Below, piece after piece: positions 7,461-15,778 of a stretch of 64,000 nucleotides of DNA. Location: positions 1 to 64,000 of the forward strand of contig JAVBNL010000048.1 in the NCBI GenBank assembly GCA_031551515.1, given 5' to 3'. A program made the position numbers and the translations under genes. Under the pieces are notes generated by a model. The model searched no databases. It was not told the origin of the DNA and was given only the letters and a program-made list of their open reading frames with translations. Position 1 is the stretch's first letter, and every line of letters begins with the position of its first letter. The DNA is from FLUQ01 sp031551515. Its GTDB lineage: Bacteria > Desulfobacterota > Desulfovibrionia > Desulfovibrionales > Desulfovibrionaceae.

Positions 7461-7500
7461 GGGGGCGGGGCGTTCCCGGTTTCAGCCCCGCGCCCCTTTC
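7461..7500 (+). terminator. GC-rich hairpin between dctP and dctQ
   Basis: GGGGGCGGGG (7461-7470) can pair with CCCCGCGCCCC (7486-7496), followed by TTTC. A stem at this point commonly dampens read-through or stabilises the upstream message, so that binding protein is made in excess over membrane subunits. It ends just before the dctQ ribosome site. Confidence 0.4.
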
Positions 7501-7516
7501 ATAAAGGATGACCAAT

Positions 7517-8020
7517 ATGAAGAATAAAGGGCTTCTGTATTACCTGGGCCACTGGGAGGAGTTTCTGCTCTTTGTGGTCATGATCTTCATGCTGATTGTA
7601 CTAAGCGCGCAGGTTTTCTGCCGTTATGTGATGTCGTTCAGCTTTTCCTGGGTGGAACAGGGCGCGCGCATCGGCTTTGTCTGGCTGACCATGGTGGGCA
7701 TCAGCCTTGCGGCCAAAAAGGGCATGCACCTTAAAGTCGACTTTCTGACCCAGGTTCTGCCGTCGCGCTATTCAAGGGCGCTGGTCATTTTCTCCGAGGT
7801 TTTCACCATGGCCTTCGGCCTGTATATGGGCTGGCTGATCTTTAAAACGGTCATGCTGCAGGTGCGCCTCAACCAGACCTTTTCGGCCATACCCTGGCTG
7901 CCGACCTGGACGATGTACATGGCGGGCGTTGTGGGCATGGGCGGGCTGATGTTCCGCACCCTGCAGCGCGTGTTTCTGACTAAAAAACCACCGGAGCAGG
8001 ACCAGAGCACCGCGGTCTGA
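7517..8020 (+). CDS. dctQ: TRAP transporter small membrane subunit, DctQ family
   Basis: This protein of 167 residues has four hydrophobic segments (about 15-38, 48-68, 88-110 and 128-150) typical of DctQ. The ATG at 7517 is preferred over one at 7508 because AAAGGA then has an eight-base spacing; the earlier ATG overlaps the ribosome site. It forms the inner-membrane complex with DctM and is needed for sodium-coupled uptake. The characteristic EQGARIGFVWLTMVGISLA segment is present. The gene lies 16 bases before the first dctM. Confidence 0.9.
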   Translation: MKNKGLLYYLGHWEEFLLFVVMIFMLIVLSAQVFCRYVMSFSFSWVEQGARIGFVWLTMVGISLAAKKGMHLKVDFLTQVLPSRYSRALVIFSEVFTMAFGLYMGWLIFKTVMLQVRLNQTFSAIPWLPTWTMYMAGVVGMGGLMFRTLQRVFLTKKPPEQDQSTAV

Positions 8021-8036
8021 TCTGAAAGGAGTATTC

Positions 8037-9329
8037 ATGGTCTCGATGCTGCTTATCAGCCTTCTGGCCACGCTTCTGCTTTCCGTGCCCGTGGCGATTG
8101 CGATGGCCTCTTCTTGCGCGCTTGTTTTCACCGTCTTTTATTCCGGCACGCCGATGATCCAGCTTCTGGCCCAGGCCATGGTCACCACGGCGGATTCCTT
8201 CCCCCTGATGGCCATTCCCTTCTTCATGCTGGTGGGGACTCTGATGTCCCGCGGCGGCCTGGCCGAGGAAATCATCAATGTTGGTGAAGCCTTTACCGGC
8301 AGAATGCCCGGCGGGCTGGGTGCGGCGACCATCGTCGCCTGCATGATTTTCGCGGCCATATCGGGCTCCGGCCCGGCCGTGGTGGCCGCGCTGGGGGTCA
8401 TTCTGATCCCCGCCATGACCAAGGGAGGGTATGGCGCGGCCTACGCGGGCTCTCTGGTGGCGGCCGGCGCGACCATCGGCCCGGTCATCCCGCCCAGCAT
8501 CCCGATGATCATCTACAGCGTCATCGCGGGCACCTCGGTGGTCAGCATGTTCTCGGGCGGGGTCTTCCCCGGGATCATCATGGGGGGCTGCCTGCTCGTC
8601 TTCAACTATGTCATTGCCAAGAAGCGCGGCTACAAGGGGCGCGCGCGCGGCAAGGACGAAAAGACCGCCTGGCAGGAATGCTGGACCGCGAAATGGGCGC
8701 TGATTCTGCCCGTGATCATCCTCGGCGGCATTTACGGCGGTGTGTTCACGCCCACGGAAGCGGCGGTCGTCGGCTGCGTGTACGCGCTCTTCGTCGGCGT
8801 TTTCATTTACCAACAGATCACCGTGCGCAAGCTGTTCGACGCCTGCGTGGAAGCGGGTGTACTCTCCTGCCTGTCCATGTTCATTCTGGGCGGAGCCACC
8901 ACCTTCGGCAGGCTGCTGACCATGGAGCAGATACCCCAGAAGCTCGCGGCTTCCATGGTAGGCTTCACCAGCGACCCGCTGGTCATGATGGCGCTGATCA
9001 TGGGTTTTCTGATCATCACGGGCATGTTCATCGACACCACCTCCAACGTGGTGCTGTTTACGCCCCTGTTTCTGCCGATCATGAAATCGCTCGGCTACAG
9101 CCCCGTGCTGTTCGGCGTGGTCATGACCATGAACCTCTGCCTGGGCATGATAACGCCCCCGGTGGGCGTGAACCTTTATGTGGCCCAGGGCATATCCCGG
9201 GCCCCGTTCGAATCCATGATCAAAGAGGCCATACCGCTGATGCTCGCCCTGGCCTTGGCGATAGCCCTCACCATTATCTTCCCGCAAACCGTTCTGTGGC
9301 TCCCCAGCGTGCTGGGTCTGCCATACTAG
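8037..9329 (+). CDS. dctM: TRAP transporter large membrane subunit, DctM family (copy 1)
   Basis: The 430-residue protein has a dozen hydrophobic stretches and the DctM signatures: ISGSGPAVVAALG, GATIGPVIPPSIPMIIY, GVFTPTEAAVVG and ITPPVGVNLYVAQGI. It is the ion-coupled permease of the TRAP system. AAGGAG precedes the ATG by about seven bases. A second DctM of the same length follows after 97 bases and is about 87% identical in protein by hand count, while only one DctP and one DctQ are present, so the two copies may alternate as partner of the same DctQ. Confidence 0.92.
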   Translation: MVSMLLISLLATLLLSVPVAIAMASSCALVFTVFYSGTPMIQLLAQAMVTTADSFPLMAIPFFMLVGTLMSRGGLAEEIINVGEAFTGRMPGGLGAATIVACMIFAAISGSGPAVVAALGVILIPAMTKGGYGAAYAGSLVAAGATIGPVIPPSIPMIIYSVIAGTSVVSMFSGGVFPGIIMGGCLLVFNYVIAKKRGYKGRARGKDEKTAWQECWTAKWALILPVIILGGIYGGVFTPTEAAVVGCVYALFVGVFIYQQITVRKLFDACVEAGVLSCLSMFILGGATTFGRLLTMEQIPQKLAASMVGFTSDPLVMMALIMGFLIITGMFIDTTSNVVLFTPLFLPIMKSLGYSPVLFGVVMTMNLCLGMITPPVGVNLYVAQGISRAPFESMIKEAIPLMLALALAIALTIIFPQTVLWLPSVLGLPY

Positions 9330-9426
9330 GTTTGCCTCCCGGAAACGGGCGCGTTGCGCTGTTTCCGGGAAACCGCAAATTTTAGAATACGTTTTCTATA
9401 GCGGTAGTGCAGATAAGGAGAACACC

Positions 9427-10719
9427 ATGGTCCCAATGTTACTACTGACTCTTTTGGCCCTGCTTGTTCTTTCCGTGCCGGTGGCGGTCGCCATGGCGGC
9501 TGCCTGCGCCCTCGTCTTCACCATATTTTACGCCGGCACGCCGATGATTCAGTTGCTTGCCCAGGCCATGGTCACCACGGCGGACTCTTTCCCCCTGATG
9601 GCCATTCCTTTCTTCATGCTGGTGGGCACTTTGATGTCGCGCGGCGGGCTGGCCGAGGAAATCATCAACGTGGGCGAAGCCCTGACCGGCAGGATGGCCG
9701 GCGGGCTGGGCGCGGCGACTATCGTCGCCTGCATGATCTTCGCGGCCATATCGGGTTCCGGCCCGGCTGTTGTGGCCGCGCTGGGGGTCATTCTGATCCC
9801 CGCCATGGTACAGCGGGGGTATGACGCGGGCTACGCGGGTTCTCTGGTGGCGGCCGGCGCGACCATCGGCCCGGTCATCCCGCCCAGCATCCCGATGATC
9901 ATCTACAGCGTCATCGCGGGCACCTCGGTGGTCAGCATGTTCGCCGCCGGCATTCTGCCGGGCATCATCATGGGCGGTTGCCTGATCCTGGTCAACTACC
10001 TCGTCGCCAGGAAGCGCGGCTACAGAGGGGGCGCGCGCGGCGAGGGGGAACGCTCCGCCTGGCAGGAGTGCTGGACGGCCAAATGGGCGCTGATTCTGCC
10101 CGTGATCATCCTCGGCGGCATTTACGGCGGTGTGTTCACCCCCACGGAAGCGGCGGTCGTCGGCTGCGTGTACGCGCTTTTCGTCGGCCTCTTCATCTAC
10201 CGGCAGATAACGTTGAGCAAACTTTTCGACGCTTGTGTGGAAGCGGGAGTTCTCTCCTGCCTGTCCATGTTTATTCTGGGTGGAGCCACCACCTTCGGCA
10301 GGCTGCTGACCATGGAGCAGATACCCCAGAAGCTCGCGGCCTCCATGACGCTTTTCACCAGCGACCCGCTGGTCATGATGGTGCTGATCATGGGTTTTCT
10401 GCTTATTACGGGCATGTTTATCGACACCACTTCCAACGTGGTGCTGTTTACGCCTCTGTTTCTGCCGATCATGAAATCGCTCGGCTACAGCCCCGTGCTG
10501 TTTGGCGTGATCATGACCATGAACTTGTGCATGGGCATGATTACGCCTCCGGTGGGGGTGAACCTCTATGTGGCCCAGGGCATATCAAAAGCCTCTTTCG
10601 AGGTGATGATCAAAGAGGCGGTGCCGCTGATCCTGGCGCTGGCCGTGGCCATAGCCGTCACCGTCTTGTTCCCGCAGACGGCGCTCTGGATTCCTGAATT
10701 GTTGAACTTGCCGTACTGA
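9427..10719 (+). CDS. dctM: TRAP transporter large membrane subunit, DctM family (copy 2, tandem duplicate)
   Basis: This second 430-residue DctM has its own ribosome site (AAGGAG) and all family motifs intact (GSGPAVVAALG, GPVIPPSIPM, TPTEAAVVG, TPPVGVNLYVAQGI). By hand about 57 of 430 residues differ from copy 1, concentrated in the N-terminus, the loop near residues 185-215 and the last 40 residues. At DNA level a 102-base block (9841-9942) is identical to 8451-8552, which suggests recent duplication or gene conversion. It ends the operon; a strong hairpin follows. Confidence 0.9.
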   Translation: MVPMLLLTLLALLVLSVPVAVAMAAACALVFTIFYAGTPMIQLLAQAMVTTADSFPLMAIPFFMLVGTLMSRGGLAEEIINVGEALTGRMAGGLGAATIVACMIFAAISGSGPAVVAALGVILIPAMVQRGYDAGYAGSLVAAGATIGPVIPPSIPMIIYSVIAGTSVVSMFAAGILPGIIMGGCLILVNYLVARKRGYRGGARGEGERSAWQECWTAKWALILPVIILGGIYGGVFTPTEAAVVGCVYALFVGLFIYRQITLSKLFDACVEAGVLSCLSMFILGGATTFGRLLTMEQIPQKLAASMTLFTSDPLVMMVLIMGFLLITGMFIDTTSNVVLFTPLFLPIMKSLGYSPVLFGVIMTMNLCMGMITPPVGVNLYVAQGISKASFEVMIKEAVPLILALAVAIAVTVLFPQTALWIPELLNLPY

Positions 10720-10759
10720 CGGCGGCTGGTGTGCGTTATTGCTCTGCCATCTGTAAAAT

Positions 10760-10791
10760 CAAGCGGCTATGGCATGCGCCATAGCCGCTTG
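10760..10791. terminator. Bidirectional terminator between dctM and the DASS gene
   Basis: A perfect 14-base inverted repeat, CAAGCGGCTATGGC and its complement around the loop ATGC, lies between two convergent genes. It is well placed to stop transcription from both sides. Confidence 0.7.
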
Positions 10792-10814
10792 TATCATACA
10801 TAATCCTTAACGTA

Positions 10815-12377
10815 TCAGACGTAACCCAGCATCTTCCAATATGTCGCGCCCATGACCAGAATCAGCAGATAGGCGATGATGGTCAGGGGTATGCCCGTCT
10901 TGACGAAGTCCCCCACGCTGAAGGTGTCCGTGCCGTAGGCGATCATGTTTTGCGGGGCGTTCACCGGCAGAATAAAGCCGAAGCTGACCACGTATTGCAG
11001 AATCATGGTCATGCCCAGAATGTTGATGATGCCGCCTTGGGCCTTGCTCACTTCCTGCAGCACGGCGATGATGATCGGAATAAGCGCCGAGGCCAGCGCC
11101 GTGGCCGAGGCGAACCCCATGTGAACGATAATCAGAAACGCCGCCAGAATGGCCAGCAGCATAAGCGGCGTGGCGGCAGCCAGGCCGAAGGTGCTCACCA
11201 GGTTCTTGGCCAGCCAGGTTCCGGCCTGGGTTCTGATGATGGCCGTTCCGAGGCTGATGCCCACGCCGAAGAGGATAATGGTGCCCCAGTTGATTCTGGG
11301 CACGCAGTCGGCCCAGGTCATGACGCCTATGCCGGGGATGAGCAAAAGGGTCACGACGATGACGGTGATGGAGGCCGTATCAAAGGGGTGGATGCGCTGC
11401 GCGGCGAGATCGCCGGTGATGCCGAACATGCCGAAGGTTTTGCCTTCCAGCACCCAGAAGCACAAAAGACAGATAGAGGCCACCATCAGTTTGATTTCGT
11501 CGCGGCTCATGGGGCCCAGATCGCGCAGTTGCTTTTTGATGACTGCGGCGCCGCCGGGGAACTCGTCCACTTCAGGCGGCATGATGAACATCATGGTGAA
11601 ATACAAAGCCACCGACATGGCGGCCGCATAGGGCGCGGCGGCTATAAACCAGTCTATCCAGCTGATTTCAACGCCCAGAATCTGTTTGATGAAGTTGACG
11701 GCAATCATGTTCTGAGCCGCGGCGGTCTTGATGCCCACGTTCCAGATGCTGTCCGCCTGGGCGCAGGTGATCATGAGCACGCCGGCGAACTTGCTGCGTT
11801 TGTCCACGCCGAAAGCCGAAATGATGCCCATGATGATGGGCACGATACAGGCCACGCGGGCGGTGGTCGAAGGCACGAAAAAGGCAAGGGCGAAGCCCAC
11901 GAAGATGACGCCGATGACCACGTTGCGCGTTTTTGCGCCCACAACGGACAAAATGTTCAGCGCCAGCCTTCTGTCAAACCCTGTTTTTTGCATGGCTACG
12001 GCCAGAAACAAGGCAACGGCCACCAAGGCCCAGGCCGTGTTGGAAAAACCCCCAAGGGCCATGGTAAGGCCGGGGCCCATGCCGAGCATAGCTTCGGGTT
12101 TGGCCACGTTGGGCGCCAGCCCCACGGAAAGCGCGATGAGCGAAAGAATGACCGCGGCGCTGATAGGATACGAAACCCCTTCCGTCATCCACAGCACGAC
12201 GGAAAACAGCAAGAGGCCCAACATGCGCTGGCCGGCCACGGGCAAGCCCTCGGGCTGGGGCAGCATAAAACCCACAATGATGAAAATGATCAGCGCCAAA
12301 GGCAGACCGATCTTTTTCCGTAGCGATTGTTCCTCTGCGATATGAGGAAAGGGCATTTTGCTCACTGCTTGGGACAT
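10815..12377 (-). CDS. DASS/SLC13-family sodium:dicarboxylate (anion) symporter
   Basis: The 520-residue membrane protein resembles the SLC13/DASS family (CitT, TtdT, SdcS): a dozen hydrophobic segments, VVLWMTEGVSYPISAAVI near the start, IVHMGFASATALASALIPI in the second half and SFGFILPVNAPQNMIAYGT near the end. It would take up or exchange C4-dicarboxylates or related anions. The ATG at 12377 has AGGAG five bases upstream; a GTG two codons earlier is less likely. A sigma-54 promoter (12423-12437) precedes it and dctB-dctD starts divergently 215 bases away, so DctD very likely activates this gene. Confidence 0.88.
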   Translation of the reverse strand: MSQAVSKMPFPHIAEEQSLRKKIGLPLALIIFIIVGFMLPQPEGLPVAGQRMLGLLLFSVVLWMTEGVSYPISAAVILSLIALSVGLAPNVAKPEAMLGMGPGLTMALGGFSNTAWALVAVALFLAVAMQKTGFDRRLALNILSVVGAKTRNVVIGVIFVGFALAFFVPSTTARVACIVPIIMGIISAFGVDKRSKFAGVLMITCAQADSIWNVGIKTAAAQNMIAVNFIKQILGVEISWIDWFIAAAPYAAAMSVALYFTMMFIMPPEVDEFPGGAAVIKKQLRDLGPMSRDEIKLMVASICLLCFWVLEGKTFGMFGITGDLAAQRIHPFDTASITVIVVTLLLIPGIGVMTWADCVPRINWGTIILFGVGISLGTAIIRTQAGTWLAKNLVSTFGLAAATPLMLLAILAAFLIIVHMGFASATALASALIPIIIAVLQEVSKAQGGIINILGMTMILQYVVSFGFILPVNAPQNMIAYGTDTFSVGDFVKTGIPLTIIAYLLILVMGATYWKMLGYV

Positions 12378-12422
12378 AGGCACTCCTTTGCGGTTATGCT
12401 GACAATAATGCCTATGGCGATT

Positions 12423-12437
12423 GCAAAGGCGATACCA
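12423..12437 (-). promoter_or_regulatory. Sigma-54 promoter of the DASS transporter
   Basis: On the minus strand the sequence TGGTATCGCCTTTGC matches the -24/-12 consensus TGGCAC-N5-TTGC, with the invariant GG and GC at the required distance. Transcription would begin about 35 bases before the ATG. The adjacent dctD encodes a sigma-54 activator with an intact GAFTGA loop, which makes the match meaningful. Confidence 0.75.
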
Positions 12438-12498
12438 GAACTGGCGGACGGGACTTCATTGCGGTATAACGCTTGCGGATTGGTACGCGTCGGGCCGT

Positions 12499-12546
12499 CG
12501 GCAAAAATCCGCTCATGTGTGCCCAAGCGTCAGCGGATTTTTGCCG
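12499..12546. promoter_or_regulatory. Perfect 15-bp inverted repeat, putative DctD activator site
   Basis: CGGCAAAAATCCGCT (12499-12513) is repeated as its exact complement at 12532-12546, with an 18-base spacer. It lies about 60-110 bases upstream of the sigma-54 promoter and directly upstream of dctB, the usual place of an enhancer for a Fis-type response regulator. As RNA it could also fold into a hairpin, but no T run follows. Enhancer function is inferred. Confidence 0.6.
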
Positions 12547-12591
12547 AAATCCCCGATTTTTTAACACTCCGGCATAGGCGGGAGACGGACC

Positions 12592-14388
12592 ATGCAACGA
12601 GAAGCTTCACAAAAACCATTGATCAGGCTTCCGCTCCGGACCTTCTTCTTGCTGCTTCTGGCCGCGTTACCCCTGTTCCTTTACGCGGTCTGGCTGTATG
12701 TGGGCTATGCCCAGCGCACGCTGGCCGCCGAAATGACGAACACGGCCCACGAACGCCTGGCGCTCTATTCCGGCACATTGCACTCAGCGCTCAATAAATA
12801 CGCATACTTGCCGCATATCCTCGCTACCCACCCCTCCATTCAGCGGCTGGTCACCAGTAAAGACAACACGGATGCCGCCAACCGGTATCTCGAAGACATC
12901 AACGACGCCTCCGGCTCCATGGCGTTATTTGTTCTGAACCGTGAAGGCGCTACCGTTGCGGCAAGCAACTGGAATACGCCGGAGAGCTTTTTCGGGCATG
13001 ACTACCACTATCGCCCGTACTATCAGGATGCCATGCGCGACGGGCGGGGGGGCTACTTCGGCGTGGGCGCAACCACGGGCAAGCCGGGATTTTTCTTTAC
13101 GGAAAAAATACGGCAGGGCGATCAGAATTTGGGAGTGGCCGTGGCCAAGGTGGATTTGGCCATGTTGCAACGCCAGTGGCGCGACGGCGGCGAAACGGTG
13201 TTCATCACCGACAGGCACGGCGTCATTTTTCTTTCCAGCCGTGATGATTGGCGCTACCGCGCCACGAAAGAGCTGGAGCCCGCGGCTAGCGCCGCCATGC
13301 TGGAACAGCGCCAATACGGCAGCACCCTGCCGAGCCCCATAGCCACACGCGCTTTTCGGCTGGACGGAGCGGACATGCTTGAAATAGACGGGCAGACATG
13401 GCTTTATACCACGCGGCCCCTGAACGAATACGGCTGGACGCTCTGGTTTCTCACCCCGGTATCGGCCCTGAAACAGCAGATAGAACCGCTCTGGTATATG
13501 GGCCTCGGCGCGGCCTGCATGGCGGTGCTGTTCATCCTTCTGGCCCGGGTTCTTCTTGCCTGGGCCAAAGCCAAGCGGGCCGCCGGAGAGGCGCGCAAAA
13601 TACAAGCGGTGAACCGGCGTCTTGCCGCTGAAGTGCGTATCCGTAAAAAAACGGAACAGGAATTGCTTGCCGCTCAAGACAGCCTGCTTCACGCCGGCCG
13701 CATGGCGGCATTGGGGCAGCTTGCCGCCTCCGTGGCGCATGAACTGAGCCAGCCTGTCACGTCCATGGGCATGTTCGCCGCTTCCTGCCGCAGAATGGCG
13801 CAAGAAGGGCGCCACGACAAGGTGGAGGAGACCGTCGGGCATATTTTGAGCCTGGTGAAGCGCATTACCTCGCTTATCGGGCAGCTGAAACACTTTTCGC
13901 GCAAATCGCCGGTATGTGTCATGCCCGTATCGTTGCGCGACGCGTTGAACAACGCGCTGACCGTGCTGCACGGCAAACAGGAGTCGTCAGGATGCGTGCC
14001 CAGAGTGACTTTTTCTTCGGACGCCGTGGTTATGGGCGACGCCTTGCAGCTTGAGCAGGTGCTGATCAATCTGGTGCAGAACGCGCTTGATGCCGTGAAC
14101 ATGATGCCCGGCGCCCCGGAGGATAAACGCGTGGAAATCTCACTGGAAATAGCCCCGGGCAACGCCTTCTTGTCCGTCGAGGATAACGGGCCCGGCATTG
14201 AGCCGGAGGCGCGCGACAACCTCTTCACGCCTTTTTTCACCACCAAGAAATCCGGCGACGGCATCGGCCTCGGTCTGGCCATTGCCGACAATATCGCGTG
14301 CTCCATGCAGGGAGACATCACCGCGCAAAACATCGCTCCTCACGGCGCGCGCTTCACTCTTCGCCTGCCTCTTGCCCCGGACGGATAA
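12592..14388 (+). CDS. dctB: DctB-type sensor histidine kinase
   Basis: This membrane sensor of 598 residues has a first transmembrane helix at about 17-38, a periplasmic double-Cache domain (about 40-295, with YHYRPYYQDAMRDGRGGYFG typical of DctB ligand pockets) and a second helix at about 305-328. A coiled coil then leads to the kinase core. The phosphorylated His lies in SVAHELSQPVTSM near residue 383. The ATP-binding N, G1 and G2 boxes are LINLVQNALDA, EDNGPGI and GDGIGLGLAI. DctB senses C4-dicarboxylates and phosphorylates DctD. The gene starts after GGAG with seven-base spacing, is divergent from a DASS transporter and is followed four bases later by dctD. Confidence 0.92.
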   Translation: MQREASQKPLIRLPLRTFFLLLLAALPLFLYAVWLYVGYAQRTLAAEMTNTAHERLALYSGTLHSALNKYAYLPHILATHPSIQRLVTSKDNTDAANRYLEDINDASGSMALFVLNREGATVAASNWNTPESFFGHDYHYRPYYQDAMRDGRGGYFGVGATTGKPGFFFTEKIRQGDQNLGVAVAKVDLAMLQRQWRDGGETVFITDRHGVIFLSSRDDWRYRATKELEPAASAAMLEQRQYGSTLPSPIATRAFRLDGADMLEIDGQTWLYTTRPLNEYGWTLWFLTPVSALKQQIEPLWYMGLGAACMAVLFILLARVLLAWAKAKRAAGEARKIQAVNRRLAAEVRIRKKTEQELLAAQDSLLHAGRMAALGQLAASVAHELSQPVTSMGMFAASCRRMAQEGRHDKVEETVGHILSLVKRITSLIGQLKHFSRKSPVCVMPVSLRDALNNALTVLHGKQESSGCVPRVTFSSDAVVMGDALQLEQVLINLVQNALDAVNMMPGAPEDKRVEISLEIAPGNAFLSVEDNGPGIEPEARDNLFTPFFTTKKSGDGIGLGLAIADNIACSMQGDITAQNIAPHGARFTLRLPLAPDG

Positions 14389-14392
14389 CCCG

Positions 14393-15778
14393 ATGAAAAA
14401 CGAACCTTGCATCTATATCATCGACGACGACAGCACCTTGCGCTTTTCCGTGCGCCAGTGTCTGGAATGCTCCGGCTTCACCGTGCGTGATTTTGAACGG
14501 CCCGAAGCCGCTCTTCTCACCATGGACAGGTTCTTTGACGGCGTGGTGCTTTCCGATGTGCGCATGCCCGGCATGGACGGGCTGACTCTGCTGCGCCGGG
14601 TTATGGAAATAGACCGCGACCTGCCGGTCATTATGATCACGGCCCACGGCGACGTAGCCATGGCGGTGGAAGCCATGCAGCAGGGGGCATATGATTTCAT
14701 AGAAAAGCCCTTTGACGAAAGCACGCTGATTGAAGTTTTGCACCGGGCGCTGGAGAAACGCCGTCTGGTGCTTGATCTGCGCCGGGCACGCACGGACCTG
14801 GCCGCGGCCAGAGGGCTGGACGCGCGCCTGGTGGGCGCGCACCCGCGCATGCGTGAGTTGAAAAACCGGATCATGGACGTGGCGCCCACGTCAGCTTCCG
14901 TCCTGCTTTGGGGCGAAACCGGCACGGGAAAGGAAGTGGTTGCCCGCTGTCTGCACGATTGCAGCCCCAGGGCAGACAAACCCTTTTTGGTGGTCGATTG
15001 CGCCTCAATTCCTCTGTCGCTGGCGGAAAGCGAGTTGTTCGGCCATGTGCGGGGGGCCTTTACCGGGGCGGAAAAGAATCACATGGGCAAATTGGAAGCG
15101 GCCGACGGCGGGACGCTGTTTCTGGACGAAATCAACAGCCTGCCGCTGGAAGTGCAAGGCAAGCTGCTGCGCGCTCTGCAAGAAAAATCCGTGACGCCCG
15201 TGGGCACCCACACCCACCGCCGCGTGGACTTTCGCGTGCTGGCCTCCACCAATGAAGACCTGGGCAAGGCCATCGAAGCAAGGCGCTTTCGCGAAGACCT
15301 GTATTACCGGATCGCCACCATAGAGCTGCGCCTTCCGCCCTTGCGGGAACACAAAGAGGATATTCCGCTGCTGTTCGAGCTGTTTCTGGAAGAAGCCGCC
15401 GCGGCTTACGGCCGCGAAGCGCCGCGCCCCGGCAATGCGGATCTGGCCCGCCTTATGGCGCATGCATGGCCCGGCAACGTTCGCGAACTTCGCAACATGG
15501 CGGACCGCTATCTTCTTTCCGGCGGCAAGGCTCTTGACGCTCTTCTGCCGCCCGCCGCGCCGGAGGCGGCCGCCTCTTTGCACGACGCGCCTTTGACGGA
15601 ACACGTGAACGATTTTGAGCGCCAGCTCATTACCGATTCCGTCCGCCGCCACAAAGGCGACATGCGGGCCGTCATGCAGGAAATGGGGCTGCCCCGGCGT
15701 ACGCTCAACGAGAAAATGGCCAAACTCGGCATCTCGCGTGGGGCCATCATGGAGCGTTACGGCATCAGCGGGGCGTGA
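14393..15778 (+). CDS. dctD: DctD-type sigma-54-dependent response regulator
   Basis: The 461-residue protein has a receiver domain with the phosphorylation site Asp55 (VVLSDVRMPG), a central AAA+ domain with Walker A (GETGTGKEVV, about 172-181), the sigma-54-contacting GAFTGA loop (about 222-227) and Walker B (GGTLFLDEIN), and a C-terminal Fis-type helix-turn-helix (MQEMGLPRRTLNEKMAKLGI). Phosphorylated DctD oligomerises at an upstream site and melts sigma-54 promoters. The nearest target is the promoter at 12423-12437 of the DASS transporter. Its 3' end overlaps the convergent phosphoesterase gene by 14 bases. Confidence 0.93.
   Translation: MKNEPCIYIIDDDSTLRFSVRQCLECSGFTVRDFERPEAALLTMDRFFDGVVLSDVRMPGMDGLTLLRRVMEIDRDLPVIMITAHGDVAMAVEAMQQGAYDFIEKPFDESTLIEVLHRALEKRRLVLDLRRARTDLAAARGLDARLVGAHPRMRELKNRIMDVAPTSASVLLWGETGTGKEVVARCLHDCSPRADKPFLVVDCASIPLSLAESELFGHVRGAFTGAEKNHMGKLEAADGGTLFLDEINSLPLEVQGKLLRALQEKSVTPVGTHTHRRVDFRVLASTNEDLGKAIEARRFREDLYYRIATIELRLPPLREHKEDIPLLFELFLEEAAAAYGREAPRPGNADLARLMAHAWPGNVRELRNMADRYLLSGGKALDALLPPAAPEAAASLHDAPLTEHVNDFERQLITDSVRRHKGDMRAVMQEMGLPRRTLNEKMAKLGISRGAIMERYGISGA

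Noticed and set aside
7980..9287. Long minus-strand frame opposite dctM (435 codons)
   Set aside because: It is rich in His, Gly, Arg and Asp, as expected of an antisense frame in GC-rich DNA, and the plus strand holds a clear DctM.
10950..12323. Long plus-strand frame opposite the DASS gene (457 codons)
   Set aside because: Composition (His, Gly, Asp) is that of an antisense shadow; the minus strand encodes a recognisable transporter.
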